From positions 20,689-84,688 of the IMG/VR virus record IMGVR_UViG_3300020578_000037: a stretch of DNA of 64,000 nucleotides; one strand, written 5' to 3'. This stretch comes from a virus. Below, piece by piece: positions 51,854-60,171 of the stretch. The translations under genes and the position numbers were made by a program. Below the pieces are notes generated by a model. That model did not search any database, had not been told where the DNA came from, and was given only the letters and a program-made list of their open reading frames with translations. Within the stretch, counting starts at the first letter, position 1. Each line of letters opens with the position of its first letter.

Positions 51854-53639
51854 CTTTACGGGTAATACCATTACTTTTTTCTAGATATATAATATCTCCG
51901 GTAGCCGCTTTAATGCTTTCTTTTCTATGACTTATAACCATGATACATTCATTAAATTTTTCTACTCTTTCTCTTAATATACCAATAACCAACTCCACAC
52001 CCTTTTCATCGAGACTCGAGTCAAATAATTCATCATATATACTAAAATTAAAAGATATATCTCCTTGAAGACGTCTGATGTCCATAAAGGTGAAAAGACA
52101 TGCTAAGTCAATATTTTTTCTCTCAGCACCGCTAAAATTAAAGTAAGAGCAGGGCTTACCCTTATTATCAACAATCTCTTCTTCAAAATATTCATTAAAC
52201 GTACAGATACAATTTGCGTCCATTTTCTTAAGGTAATAAGCAAGCTTACTATTAAACAGCTGCAACATTTTCTTTACAATATATGATTTTACACCTTCTT
52301 CGGATACAATAAACTTAACTACATCTAAGTTATTTAAAGATATTTTTAATTCCTCAATCTCATTCTTAACTGTCTCTAGCCTTTCGTTTTGTTCTTTAAT
52401 AAATGCATCAAATGAATCGTTGTCCTTTTCAATATCTTTAAGATCTTGTTCCAATTCTACTTGCCACTGGTTTAATTGATTTAATCTTTGCTGTAAGTTT
52501 TCTTTTTCTTTTAGTTTATGCTTATATGCATTGGTATCTTCTCTTAGTAACAGTAGCTTACTTTCAACAGTCTCGCGTGCTTTTTTAAATGTACTTTCAT
52601 CTTTCTTACCGCTCTCAATATCCAAATTATATGTATCTATTTCGGTATTAATCTTATTCTTTTCTGTTTTAATGTGATTTCTATCTGTATCCTTAATTGG
52701 GCGCAAACAAGTAGGGCATACATCTTTATCGGTGCCTACGTTAAGCAGCTTTTTATTAAGCTGTGTTATTAAGGTTGATTTTTCTGAAATAGAATGACGG
52801 ACTTCTTGCAGTTTTTTATCAATCTTTTCTATATTTTTCTCTTGTTCTATAATTTGCTTACCTAAGTCATCAACATTAGGTAGTTCAAAGTTAGTTAATT
52901 TTTTGCTTATATCATTTATTTCAACAATATTATTTTGCTTACGTGTTTCGTATTTTTCTTTCTTTCTTTGTTTTTCAATCAAGAAATTTTCTTTTTGTTT
53001 TTTATGATTTAAGATAGTTTTAGTAATTTCATCATGTTTCGCTACTTCTATATCATAAGTTTTCTTCTTTTCAGCTATATCTACCTTGAGCAAATTTAAC
53101 ATGTTTCCAAAAACACTAAGATTAAAGATATCTTCAATAAATTTTCTTTTCTCTTGCTTTTTCTTAGCCATAAACGGTATAGTATTATTAACCGTCATTA
53201 TTACGCAGTTTTGAAATACTTCAGGTGTACAGTTAAATTTTGATGTTATAAAAGCGTTAGTGTTTGAAATTGAATCTCTGGTTTTATCGTCTCCGTTTAT
53301 ATATATAAAACATTTTGATGGTTCTAATGTTCTTATAATTTGAAGTTCTTCCTTGCTATCAAAATTCTGAATAGTTACATCTAAAATAATTTCACAATTT
53401 TTTTTATTAATATTATTAATAATATTTTCCTTTTTGAGGTCACGTAAAGTCTCACCAAACACACCAAAATAAATTGCATCTGCTACTGTAGATTTACCTA
53501 CGCCGTTTCTTCTGTCTTCCTTATCCTTATTAATACCTGTAATAATATGAAGGCCTTTTTTAAAATCTATTACAACTGGCTGATTACCAACAGATAAAAA
53601 ATTCTTGATACTAATCTTATTAAATTGAATATGTCTCAT
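51828..53639 (-). CDS. gp46: Recombination exonuclease subunit gp46-like (Rad50/SbcC)
   Basis: 603 residues (T4 gp46 is 560). Walker A within RRNGVGKSTVADAIYFG near residue 45; long antiparallel coiled coils at about 180-300 and 320-430 with the zinc hook CPTC near residue 311; ABC signature FSGAERKNIDLACLF; Walker B FNFSIYDELFDSSLDEKG. With gp47 it resects DNA ends for recombination-dependent replication and degrades host DNA. The ATG overlaps the gp47 stop by 4 nt. Confidence 0.95.
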   Translation of the reverse strand: MRHIQFNKISIKNFLSVGNQPVVIDFKKGLHIITGINKDKEDRRNGVGKSTVADAIYFGVFGETLRDLKKENIINNINKKNCEIILDVTIQNFDSKEELQIIRTLEPSKCFIYINGDDKTRDSISNTNAFITSKFNCTPEVFQNCVIMTVNNTIPFMAKKKQEKRKFIEDIFNLSVFGNMLNLLKVDIAEKKKTYDIEVAKHDEITKTILNHKKQKENFLIEKQRKKEKYETRKQNNIVEINDISKKLTNFELPNVDDLGKQIIEQEKNIEKIDKKLQEVRHSISEKSTLITQLNKKLLNVGTDKDVCPTCLRPIKDTDRNHIKTEKNKINTEIDTYNLDIESGKKDESTFKKARETVESKLLLLREDTNAYKHKLKEKENLQQRLNQLNQWQVELEQDLKDIEKDNDSFDAFIKEQNERLETVKNEIEELKISLNNLDVVKFIVSEEGVKSYIVKKMLQLFNSKLAYYLKKMDANCICTFNEYFEEEIVDNKGKPCSYFNFSGAERKNIDLACLFTFMDIRRLQGDISFNFSIYDELFDSSLDEKGVELVIGILRERVEKFNECIMVISHRKESIKAATGDIIYLEKSNGITRKVDYKEVSI

Positions 53640-54706
53640 AGAGCTAATGCTTTTTTATACAGATCTAAACAATACTTTGATACATTGTTTTTATTCTCGA
53701 TGTCCAGAAGATTGACAAATTCTTCAATTGCTTTATTCATATCAACGCCAGATAAATCAAAATTTTGATCGTCAATAACAGCGATAGAATCATCATAAAG
53801 AGAATAATCAACGCTTAAGCTAAACGGCTTATAAGATGATATTTTTTGTATTAATGCATCGATTGTATCACTCGATATTTTTTTATCTATTATAAGTTTT
53901 ATAATATTATTTTCAATTTGCGCCTTTAAATTTTCAGATTTAGAAGCTTTTTGATCAACGAGATTAGAGATTGATATTTTTTTATGCTTAGGTGAGAGAG
54001 CGTTTTCATGAAAATCATATTTTAAATTAGGTATATCGAGAATGTAATACCCTTTAGAAGATTCTATATCACCGAAATCCATTTCAAACGGATTACCAAC
54101 GTAAACTATAGTCTTGTCATTATATTTACGTTCATCACGGAGATGAAAATGCCCGGTCATAATAAGAGTACCTTTATCTAGTAAATCCTTGGTTTTTAGC
54201 CCATGATCGCAAAGCTTGTGTAAATTCATTTTAAAACTTTCGATTTCCAAATGACCAAAAATAATATCGCTCGTCTCAATATTAGATATATCAGCACCCC
54301 AGGGCAAAAACGTGCATTTCTTACCGTACAGATTATGGTTTTCTATATTACTAATAATTCTAATATTTTTCCAGCCGTTTAAAATAGAAAGTGAATTAAT
54401 ATCTGTCCTGTCTTTATAAAACGAATCATGATTGCCTACTAATATTACAATATTAAAATTTTCCCATTCTTTTAAAATCTGATTAACGATATGGATGGTA
54501 TTAACAGCTATTTCATCTCTATAGTGATATACATCGCCAAGAATAACAATATCTTTTATATTTTTAGCTATAAGCTCTTGCTTAAGCCAGGTAGCCCATT
54601 TAATAGCAGTATCGTGCCATAAATTGCTATTTTGATGCACACCAATGTGTAAATCACCAATACAGCAAACCTGACTTTTATTAAGATTAATTTCCTCTGA
54701 CTTCAT
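53636..54706 (-). CDS. gp47: Recombination nuclease subunit gp47-like (Mre11/SbcD)
   Basis: 356 residues (T4 gp47 is 339). Metallophosphoesterase motifs in order: CIGDLHIGVHQ (about 15-25), VILGDVYHYRDE, LVGNHDSFYKD, and TGHFHLRDE, carrying the Asp/His/Asn ligands for two Mn ions. Helical C-terminal part binds gp46. The start overlaps the gp55 stop by 4 nt, so sigma factor and nuclease are translationally coupled. Confidence 0.95.
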   Translation of the reverse strand: MKSEEINLNKSQVCCIGDLHIGVHQNSNLWHDTAIKWATWLKQELIAKNIKDIVILGDVYHYRDEIAVNTIHIVNQILKEWENFNIVILVGNHDSFYKDRTDINSLSILNGWKNIRIISNIENHNLYGKKCTFLPWGADISNIETSDIIFGHLEIESFKMNLHKLCDHGLKTKDLLDKGTLIMTGHFHLRDERKYNDKTIVYVGNPFEMDFGDIESSKGYYILDIPNLKYDFHENALSPKHKKISISNLVDQKASKSENLKAQIENNIIKLIIDKKISSDTIDALIQKISSYKPFSLSVDYSLYDDSIAVIDDQNFDLSGVDMNKAIEEFVNLLDIENKNNVSKYCLDLYKKALAL

Positions 54707-55314
54707 GAAGCGGTGTTATAATTATCGTCATCGACCTTATCTGGCTCTACGTATATGTGTGCGCCACCCATTAGCTCCGGATTAATCATGTGTTCTGTAT
54801 AAACCTTTGCTCTATATTCATCTAATGCAGCGTGATGCTTATTTTCCTTCTTAATTCTATTAATAAAGGCATGAAACGCAATAGTTGTAAAGTACGAAAA
54901 AGGACTAAACCCTGTATCAAGCTTAAATTTTTTATTCCTTAATGCAGAGAACATTTTTACTATAGCATCTCCTATCATATCATCTTTATAAGAATAATTG
55001 ATAAAGTTGGGAGCATAAGATAGACCGTTAGCAATTTTAGTGAGGCTTTCTCCGAGCTTTGTTGTTATATGCCCAGATTTATAATACTGTCTTATTTCTT
55101 CTTCGAATTCTTTTCCGTTAACATAATGCACCTTATCTTTAGCTGCAGTTTTTTTAGCTGATGGTGTAACTACTGGTACCTGTATTACTCCAGTTTCAAT
55201 TATTTTCTTCAGCTCGGGATCGAGCTGAGATGTATTACTCTTCTTTTTTAAAGAGCTGGTTTTCTTAACTTTCAATAATTTCTCTGGTAGAGTATTTAAT
55301 TTTTTCTTTTTCAT
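54703..55314 (-). CDS. gp55: Late-transcription sigma factor gp55-like
   Basis: 203 residues (T4 gp55 is 185). The first 65 residues are a basic Lys/Ser extension overlapping uvsW by 50 nt. The conserved core YKDDMIGDAIVKMFSALRNK, then FKLDTGFSPFSYFTTIAFHA and FINRIKKENKH, is the sigma region 2-like element that in T4 recognises TATAAATA. The many NWTAAATA octamers in the window are its expected targets. The C-terminus (ending NYNTAS) lacks an obvious hydrophobic clamp-binding tip as in T4. No earlier alternative start was seen. Confidence 0.9.
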   Translation of the reverse strand: MKKKKLNTLPEKLLKVKKTSSLKKKSNTSQLDPELKKIIETGVIQVPVVTPSAKKTAAKDKVHYVNGKEFEEEIRQYYKSGHITTKLGESLTKIANGLSYAPNFINYSYKDDMIGDAIVKMFSALRNKKFKLDTGFSPFSYFTTIAFHAFINRIKKENKHHAALDEYRAKVYTEHMINPELMGGAHIYVEPDKVDDDNYNTAS

Positions 55315-56728
55315 AAAGGTTTATACGTTTGCCCATGTGAGCATGACTATACTTAAATTCATCAGCAATGTCGAATATTATAAGCTTATCCTTATCCTTA
55401 TGCAAGCGAAGGCCTCTACCTATCGATTGGACGATCTTAATTTTAGCTTTGCCTCCGCATGCAAAAATAATAAAATGCAAATTTTTAATATTAATGCCTG
55501 TTGAAAATATTTTCGAAATAGCTACAACAACAATATCATTTCTATTTTCCATTAATGTTCTAATCTTTTCTCTTTCAGCTACTTCTACTTCACCGCGAAT
55601 AAAATAAACCTGCTTATCCGGACATACTTCTTTTATAACTCTATAAAGAGCTTCACCGTGTTCTATAAAATCGACGAGTATTAACGAATTGTTAGTTAAT
55701 TTACATGCGACTTTTGCTATAACCTGATTTCTAAAATTATTTCTAATTAAAAATTTTTGCTCTTCTCTGTAGAGATTGGTTGATGAAATAACAACATCTT
55801 TAAACGGGTCTTCCTTATACTTCAAAATTAAGATTTGTACTTGTACATTACTTACATAGTTTTCTAAGCGTAATTCATGACTATGTTTTTCATAAATTAT
55901 AGGTCCTATCTTACCTATAATATTCCATTGATCTATTAAACCTTCAGGCATAGTTCCTGTAAACCCGAATCTTACGGGTGTTTTAATAATCTTAATAATC
56001 TTATTAATTTCATTTCCTTTTCTAATTTTATGTACCTCATCTACAAATAATGCATCAATAGACGAGATCCAGGATAGATCAGTATTCTTACTTTGTAATA
56101 TTCCAAGATTTGCTATGACAACATTACCGAGATTATTGGTATCTAAATGAGAACTACCTGTCCATTTTTGAATTTTAAAAGGAACATTATAGCTTGTAAA
56201 GTCACCGTATGTTTGCTCTACTAACCCAAGATCGGGTACTATGTACAGGCATTTAAACTTATTACCATGAAGTAAAAATAGTTTAGTTAAAAGAGAAGCT
56301 GCTGTAAGTGTTTTTCCGCCTGCAGTTGCTAGTACAATTGTACCTCTCCCAACAGAAAGCGCTTTTTTTACTATATCGGTTTGATAATCACGAAGCGGTA
56401 TAGATAGAGGGACTATTTCAGTGTTGAACTGTGTATTATTACACCATGTTTTTGATGGTCTTACTATATCATACAATTCATCGTCTGTCTTAACATCACC
56501 AACGTATTGAGTATTAACTAAATGCTTTCTAATTTCATAATAAAGACCGGAATCAAATCTACCTGTAGGAGTAATACAATATGTGCGCTGCGGAAGAAAT
56601 CTTCCATATTTTCGCCTTACAAAAAAAGCAGCTTCATTTTTTACAGAAAAAGCTTCGCGAATATCTTCTAGATTGTCTCCAGAAATTATGCCACAGTTTT
56701 TTTTAGTATCATAAGAAAATGTGATCAT
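55265..56728 (-). CDS. uvsW: UvsW-like recombination helicase
   Basis: 487 residues (T4 UvsW is 503). SF2 motifs: Q-like PLRDYQTDIVKKA, motif I ATAGGKTLTAASLL near residue 140, motif II FVDEVHKIRKGNEI near 229, motif III GFTGTMPEG, IV-VI NSLILVDFIEHGEALYRVI and IVQSIGRGLRLHKDKDK. T4 UvsW unwinds R-loops and branched DNA, switching replication from origin- to recombination-driven. Overlaps gp55 by 50 nt and abuts uvsY. Confidence 0.93.
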   Translation of the reverse strand: MITFSYDTKKNCGIISGDNLEDIREAFSVKNEAAFFVRRKYGRFLPQRTYCITPTGRFDSGLYYEIRKHLVNTQYVGDVKTDDELYDIVRPSKTWCNNTQFNTEIVPLSIPLRDYQTDIVKKALSVGRGTIVLATAGGKTLTAASLLTKLFLLHGNKFKCLYIVPDLGLVEQTYGDFTSYNVPFKIQKWTGSSHLDTNNLGNVVIANLGILQSKNTDLSWISSIDALFVDEVHKIRKGNEINKIIKIIKTPVRFGFTGTMPEGLIDQWNIIGKIGPIIYEKHSHELRLENYVSNVQVQILILKYKEDPFKDVVISSTNLYREEQKFLIRNNFRNQVIAKVACKLTNNSLILVDFIEHGEALYRVIKEVCPDKQVYFIRGEVEVAEREKIRTLMENRNDIVVVAISKIFSTGINIKNLHFIIFACGGKAKIKIVQSIGRGLRLHKDKDKLIIFDIADEFKYSHAHMGKRINLYEKEKIKYSTREIIES

Positions 56729-57117
56729 GTAGTTTCAAGCTTAATAATGTCTACTAAATTCTTAATGTCGTATGATGTAGAGCTGAGTGTTTTCTCAGAC
56801 TTTTCAAGCAATTCAATAATTAATTCTGTTTGCTTTATCTTTGTATCAGCTTCTACAATATCACTATGCTTTTCTGCTGTGCGCTCTATTACTGGGATTG
56901 CTAATTTAACAGGGCTTTGTTCTTGAATCTTTTCTACTAATTCTTTCTTAATAAGTTCTCTTCTTTTCTTTAAATCAATTAGTTCTAACTTATGTCTTAT
57001 GCATCTGCCTGCCCATTTATGCTTAATACCGGGTAATTTTAACTGATAATCTTTAAGAATAAGCTCGTCTATTTTTAAGTCGTTCTCTAGTTCTTTTATA
57101 TATTCGTCTAACAGCAT
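56725..57117 (-). CDS. uvsY: UvsY-like recombination mediator
   Basis: 130 residues (T4 UvsY is 137). Helical: LLDEYIKELENDLKIDELIL, LKLPGIKHKWAGRCIRHKLE with a KW core matching the T4 KWLN region, then KRRELIKKELVEKI, and EADTKIKQTELIIELLEKSE, SYDIKNLVDI at the end, matching T4 in order. UvsY loads UvsX on gp32-coated ssDNA. The ATG overlaps nothing upstream and is first in the uvsY-uvsW-gp55-gp47-gp46 operon, a grouping expected for the recombination machinery. Confidence 0.72.
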   Translation of the reverse strand: MLLDEYIKELENDLKIDELILKDYQLKLPGIKHKWAGRCIRHKLELIDLKKRRELIKKELVEKIQEQSPVKLAIPVIERTAEKHSDIVEADTKIKQTELIIELLEKSEKTLSSTSYDIKNLVDIIKLETT

Positions 57118-57118
57118 T

Positions 57119-57126
57119 AATAAATA
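57119..57126 (+). promoter_or_regulatory. Late-type octamer AATAAATA, 57142 gene
   Basis: AATAAATA, 15 nt before the ATG, sharing bases with the minus-strand -10 of the uvsY promoter. The larger spacing may be forced by the overlap. Confidence 0.5.
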
Positions 57127-57151
57127 ATAACATAAAGTATTATGAAATCAA
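57124..57151 (-). promoter_or_regulatory. sigma70-type promoter, uvsY operon
   Basis: -35 TTGATT (57146-57151), 16 nt, -10 TATTAT (57124-57129), 6 nt to the ATG. The -35 lies inside codons 2-4 of the divergent 57142 gene. Confidence 0.72.
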
Positions 57152-57399
57152 TAGGTTTATTTGAAGCTGCTTTTATAAAAACACTTAATGAAGATAATGT
57201 TGCAGGTGGTATTGGTAGTGTTTTCGGTCCTGGAACTTTATTTGCAATAGGTACCTCGGGCAATCAATTTCCTTCTCAAACTGACAATGCATATGCCCCG
57301 GGAGATTCAAGGGTGCCTAAAGCTTTAGGGCTTAAGAAAAAGGGTAAAAAAACAAAATTAAAAATACAAAGAAGGCCTTTGCCAGGCTTAGAGCTGTAA
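57142..57399 (+). CDS. Small basic late protein with capsid-leader-like N-terminus
   Basis: 85 residues. It opens MKSIGLFEAAFIKTLNEDNV: LFE before Ala and LNE before Asp are candidate processing sites. The middle is Gly/Ser/Thr-rich, and the end is very basic (GLKKKGKKTKLKIQRRPLPG), suited to binding packaged DNA. Unrecognised. It starts a plus-strand late run. Its promoter shares bases with the uvsY promoter, so early leftward and late rightward transcription are probably exclusive here. Confidence 0.55.
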   Translation: MKSIGLFEAAFIKTLNEDNVAGGIGSVFGPGTLFAIGTSGNQFPSQTDNAYAPGDSRVPKALGLKKKGKKTKLKIQRRPLPGLEL

Positions 57400-57406
57400 G
57401 TAAATA
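57399..57406 (+). promoter_or_regulatory. Weak late-type octamer, 57412 gene
   Basis: AGTAAATA, 5 nt before the GTG, spanning the stop of the previous gene; position 2 departs from the window pattern. Confidence 0.3.
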
Positions 57407-57411
57407 GTTAA

Positions 57412-57831
57412 GTGGAACTAGGACATTGGATTCTCGGAGATTCAGTAAAACTGGAAGAATCTACGTTCGGCTTTATTTACGAAATAACTAATACCGCAAC
57501 AAATAAAAAGTATATTGGTAAAAAACAATGTAAGTCGAAGCTTAAAAGAGCTCCGTTAAAAGGAAGAAAGAATAAGCGAATTGAAATAAAAGAATCTGAT
57601 TGGAGAGAATATACCAGCTCTTCTACAGAGCTAAATGAAGATATAAAAAAATACGGTAAGGATAAATTTATTTTTAAAATTTTAAAAACTTGTAATTCAA
57701 AATGGGAGTTAGCCTATTTTGAAATATTTGAGCAAATTAAAAATAATGTTTTATTAAGAGATGATTATTATAATGGTATTATAAATGTAAGAATAGGTCG
57801 ACCGCCAAAAAAATTTCTTGAACAAATTTAA
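57412..57831 (+). CDS. GIY-YIG-family nuclease domain protein
   Basis: 139 residues from a GTG. GFIYEITNTATNKKYIGKKQ is the GIY-YIG strand pair, WREYTSSSTELNEDIKKYGK and DKFIFKILKTCNSKWELAYF, then EIFEQIKNN with a probable catalytic Glu, complete the domain. Free-standing phage proteins of this form include Seg-type homing endonucleases, but this one is short, has no clear DNA-binding tail, and sits among late genes. It could instead act in DNA repair or cut host or rival DNA. Start GTG at 57412 is 12 nt after the previous stop. Confidence 0.7.
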   Translation: MELGHWILGDSVKLEESTFGFIYEITNTATNKKYIGKKQCKSKLKRAPLKGRKNKRIEIKESDWREYTSSSTELNEDIKKYGKDKFIFKILKTCNSKWELAYFEIFEQIKNNVLLRDDYYNGIINVRIGRPPKKFLEQI

Positions 57832-57843
57832 ATTACATATATT

Positions 57844-58407
57844 ATGATTCGTAAAATGGAATTTAAACAATATAATTTTAGGTTAATAAATTTTAATCAT
57901 TTATTTGAAAAAAAGATAGAAGTTAATATTATTAATGATCTGCATAAATTTAACCTTATAAAGCCTAAAATCGGCACGCAAGCAAAAAAATTCTTCTATC
58001 ATCATATTATTTTTGGTATTTGCGAACAGCTTCTTAATGAAAAAACAAGTGAGAAAAATGTTGTGTATTTTAATAATACGCAAATCGAAAGTATGCAAAT
58101 TTTAAAATATTTTTCAGAAAAAGACGTTTTGACAGCAATTAATAATATTCTTTTAAAAATAAGAAAACTTCTTCCTATTAAAATTTTTACTACAAATATT
58201 TCCTTTGAATTTTTATCTCATCTACTTTCTAAAAATGATGGTAGAGGCAGCGAAATAGTACTGAGCGTAAGGAATTATCTAGATAAATTTGATATTGAAA
58301 AGTTTACATTTAGTAAAATAAAGACGTTTACTAAGAAAAATGATTTAATTTTCTTAAATAAAGATTACTTTAATCGTCTTAAAACAAAGCAACTTCTTAT
58401 AGTTTAA
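57844..58407 (+). CDS. Basic protein, unknown
   Basis: 187 residues, basic, alpha-rich with many Lys, Asn, Ile and Phe. FNHLFEKKIEVNIINDLHKF, then AKKFFYHHIIFGICEQLLNE; RKLLPIKIFTTNISFEFLSH, then a Lys-rich end. Not recognised. It follows the GIY-YIG gene by 12 nt and precedes a late promoter; no leader-type N-terminus. The start ATG is supported by position only. Confidence 0.45.
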   Translation: MIRKMEFKQYNFRLINFNHLFEKKIEVNIINDLHKFNLIKPKIGTQAKKFFYHHIIFGICEQLLNEKTSEKNVVYFNNTQIESMQILKYFSEKDVLTAINNILLKIRKLLPIKIFTTNISFEFLSHLLSKNDGRGSEIVLSVRNYLDKFDIEKFTFSKIKTFTKKNDLIFLNKDYFNRLKTKQLLIV

Positions 58408-58410
58408 TAA

Positions 58411-58418
58411 GATAAATA
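58411..58418 (+). promoter_or_regulatory. Late-type octamer GATAAATA, 58424 operon
   Basis: GATAAATA ending 5 nt before the ATG at 58424. Confidence 0.65.
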
Positions 58419-58423
58419 TATAC

Positions 58424-58870
58424 ATGGGGTTTATTGATTCATTTAACAAATACATGTCTCTTGTAACAGAAGCAGATATGCAGCCTCAAGACGCTGCAGC
58501 GCCAGCACCGGCCGCAGAGGCACCTCAGCCTAATGTCGCGCCTCAGGAAGCTCCTAAAGCAAATTCCGTGCCCCCAGAAGGCTACGTAGATATTGTTAGG
58601 TTGCTAGCAAAAGCCCTGGTAATGAACATACCTGCAGGTTCAATAGACGATCTCTTTACTACACCGATAACTAAAGAAAATGCTACTGAGGTTAGAGAAG
58701 GTCTGCAGGCTGCAATAGCTGCAAACGAAAATTATCAGGATAATCCTCAAAAAATTGAAAATCCACATTTTAAAAAGTTTGTGAATTCAATAAATGAAAA
58801 TAATTTTATGGCAAAGTATAAAGAAATTCTCAATATAATGAAACGGTACAGCAATGATATTGCTGCATAA
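58424..58870 (+). CDS. Late protein with capsid-leader-like N-terminus
   Basis: 148 residues. It opens MGFIDSFNKYMSLVTEADMQ: an amphipathic helix with VTE before Ala-Asp, closely like the T4 capsid-cleavage context. An Ala/Pro-rich linker at about 22-60 follows, then a compact helical body (YVDIVRLLAKALVMNIPAG, then KKFVNSINENNFMAKYKEIL). Same plan as the 35165 protein. Likely internal head protein (inference). First gene of a run leading into the nuclease-like, ligase-like and nucleotidyltransferase-like genes. Confidence 0.55.
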   Translation: MGFIDSFNKYMSLVTEADMQPQDAAAPAPAAEAPQPNVAPQEAPKANSVPPEGYVDIVRLLAKALVMNIPAGSIDDLFTTPITKENATEVREGLQAAIAANENYQDNPQKIENPHFKKFVNSINENNFMAKYKEILNIMKRYSNDIAA

Positions 58871-58875
58871 TAAAA

Positions 58876-60171
58876 ATGAAGTCGAAGCCTTACAGGAGCT
58901 TAGATCAAGTTTATCTTTCTGAATCTTTTGCTAAGTCTGTACCCCTATTACCGAGACAACAAGTTTTAAGAGAAGAGCTTAAGCAAGGGAGGGAGAAGCA
59001 TTATACGCAGCCTTCCGTACAATTTCATTTGCCTGGTATAGAGCCTGAAGAAGGAAGAACACTTCCTAAGGCAGAAATGGGAAGGATACTCGGTAGAAAA
59101 ATTAAGAAAACAGAAACTCCTATAGCGTATACTACCCCGGAAGAAGAAAAACAAGGTGAAAGCGAATTAATTGATATAGCTAAAAAAATTATCGGAGGAG
59201 GTGGGGAGGGAGCTGAAGATGCCGCAATGATTATAGTAGGTAAACTTAGAAAAATGAATAATAATAAAGATAAAAATATAGAATACGCAAATGTTAAAGG
59301 TATTTTGGTAGATTTAAGTAAACCTGCAAATAAAATTAATAACCTACCACCGCAGGGTAGAAGTAATTTAGTTGATGTAATATATAAAGAAACAAAAAAT
59401 AAATATCTCACCTCTCCGGAATTGATTAGAGCAATGCTTAATACTGTTGGTAGGGGAAGTGCTAATCTGGGTAAGGTTGAGTTAGGATTAACTATTTTTT
59501 ATAAAAATGCAAGGAAGGCCATAGGCGGGGGTGATATAGAAATTCAAAGAGGTGATTATAATAGCATACCCCTGCAAATTGGAACAGTAACTTATGAAGT
59601 AAAGGGCACCGATGGTAGAATGGGTAAGGGCAACCCTACATTGGCTTTAAAGAATATAGAAACATATATGAATAATTTTTATAAAAAATATAATATTAAT
59701 AAGCAATTTGGTCAAGTAAATAGCGCTGGAGGAGATAATACTACTTTAATTACTAATATTTACATGTGTTTAAATGAAATTGTTAGTATAGAAAGTTCTA
59801 CCATAAAAGATATTTTTGGTCTTATTTTTTATAGTTCACCTAAAGAGATAAAAGATAGCAGTATTAAAAATACTATTTTTAATCAATTTATTGAAGCTTC
59901 AAATAATTTTAAAAAAGAAGCTTTTTCGGGTGCGCTTGGTGAAGAGTTAATTAAGCTACTGTCAACAGCACTACAAATGCAAACATATAAGCTTACTGAT
60001 GGTCAAGACTTTGATAATCTTCTTGCATTTAATGATAACTTTAATGCTTTTATTGTAGATGTAAATGGTTTTGATTTTATGAAATATTATAATATTGTTG
60101 ACAAATATTTTATTATATCTAGACCGAGCTCTGACCAGCAACATGGTACTTTTGGTATTTCATTAAAATGA
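58876..60171 (+). CDS. PD-(D/E)XK-like protein with possible capsid leader
   Basis: 431 residues. N-terminus MKSKPYRSLDQVYLSESFAK has LSE before Ser, a candidate leader. Residues 20-95 are a charged linker. GKVELGLTIFYKNARKAIGG (E202), GGGDIEIQRGD (D220), and then TVTYEVKGTDGRMGKGNP (E241, K243) look like the E...D...ExK arrangement of PD-(D/E)XK nucleases, with the ExK followed by a Gly/Arg loop. Whether it cuts DNA or is structural is unknown. Its stop overlaps the ligase-like start by ATGA, so translation is coupled. Late promoter is upstream of 58424. Confidence 0.5.
   Translation: MKSKPYRSLDQVYLSESFAKSVPLLPRQQVLREELKQGREKHYTQPSVQFHLPGIEPEEGRTLPKAEMGRILGRKIKKTETPIAYTTPEEEKQGESELIDIAKKIIGGGGEGAEDAAMIIVGKLRKMNNNKDKNIEYANVKGILVDLSKPANKINNLPPQGRSNLVDVIYKETKNKYLTSPELIRAMLNTVGRGSANLGKVELGLTIFYKNARKAIGGGDIEIQRGDYNSIPLQIGTVTYEVKGTDGRMGKGNPTLALKNIETYMNNFYKKYNINKQFGQVNSAGGDNTTLITNIYMCLNEIVSIESSTIKDIFGLIFYSSPKEIKDSSIKNTIFNQFIEASNNFKKEAFSGALGEELIKLLSTALQMQTYKLTDGQDFDNLLAFNDNFNAFIVDVNGFDFMKYYNIVDKYFIISRPSSDQQHGTFGISLK

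Noticed and set aside
57412-57831. Homing endonuclease of a group I intron
   Set aside because: No flanking split gene or intron-like structure was seen; both neighbours are separate complete frames.
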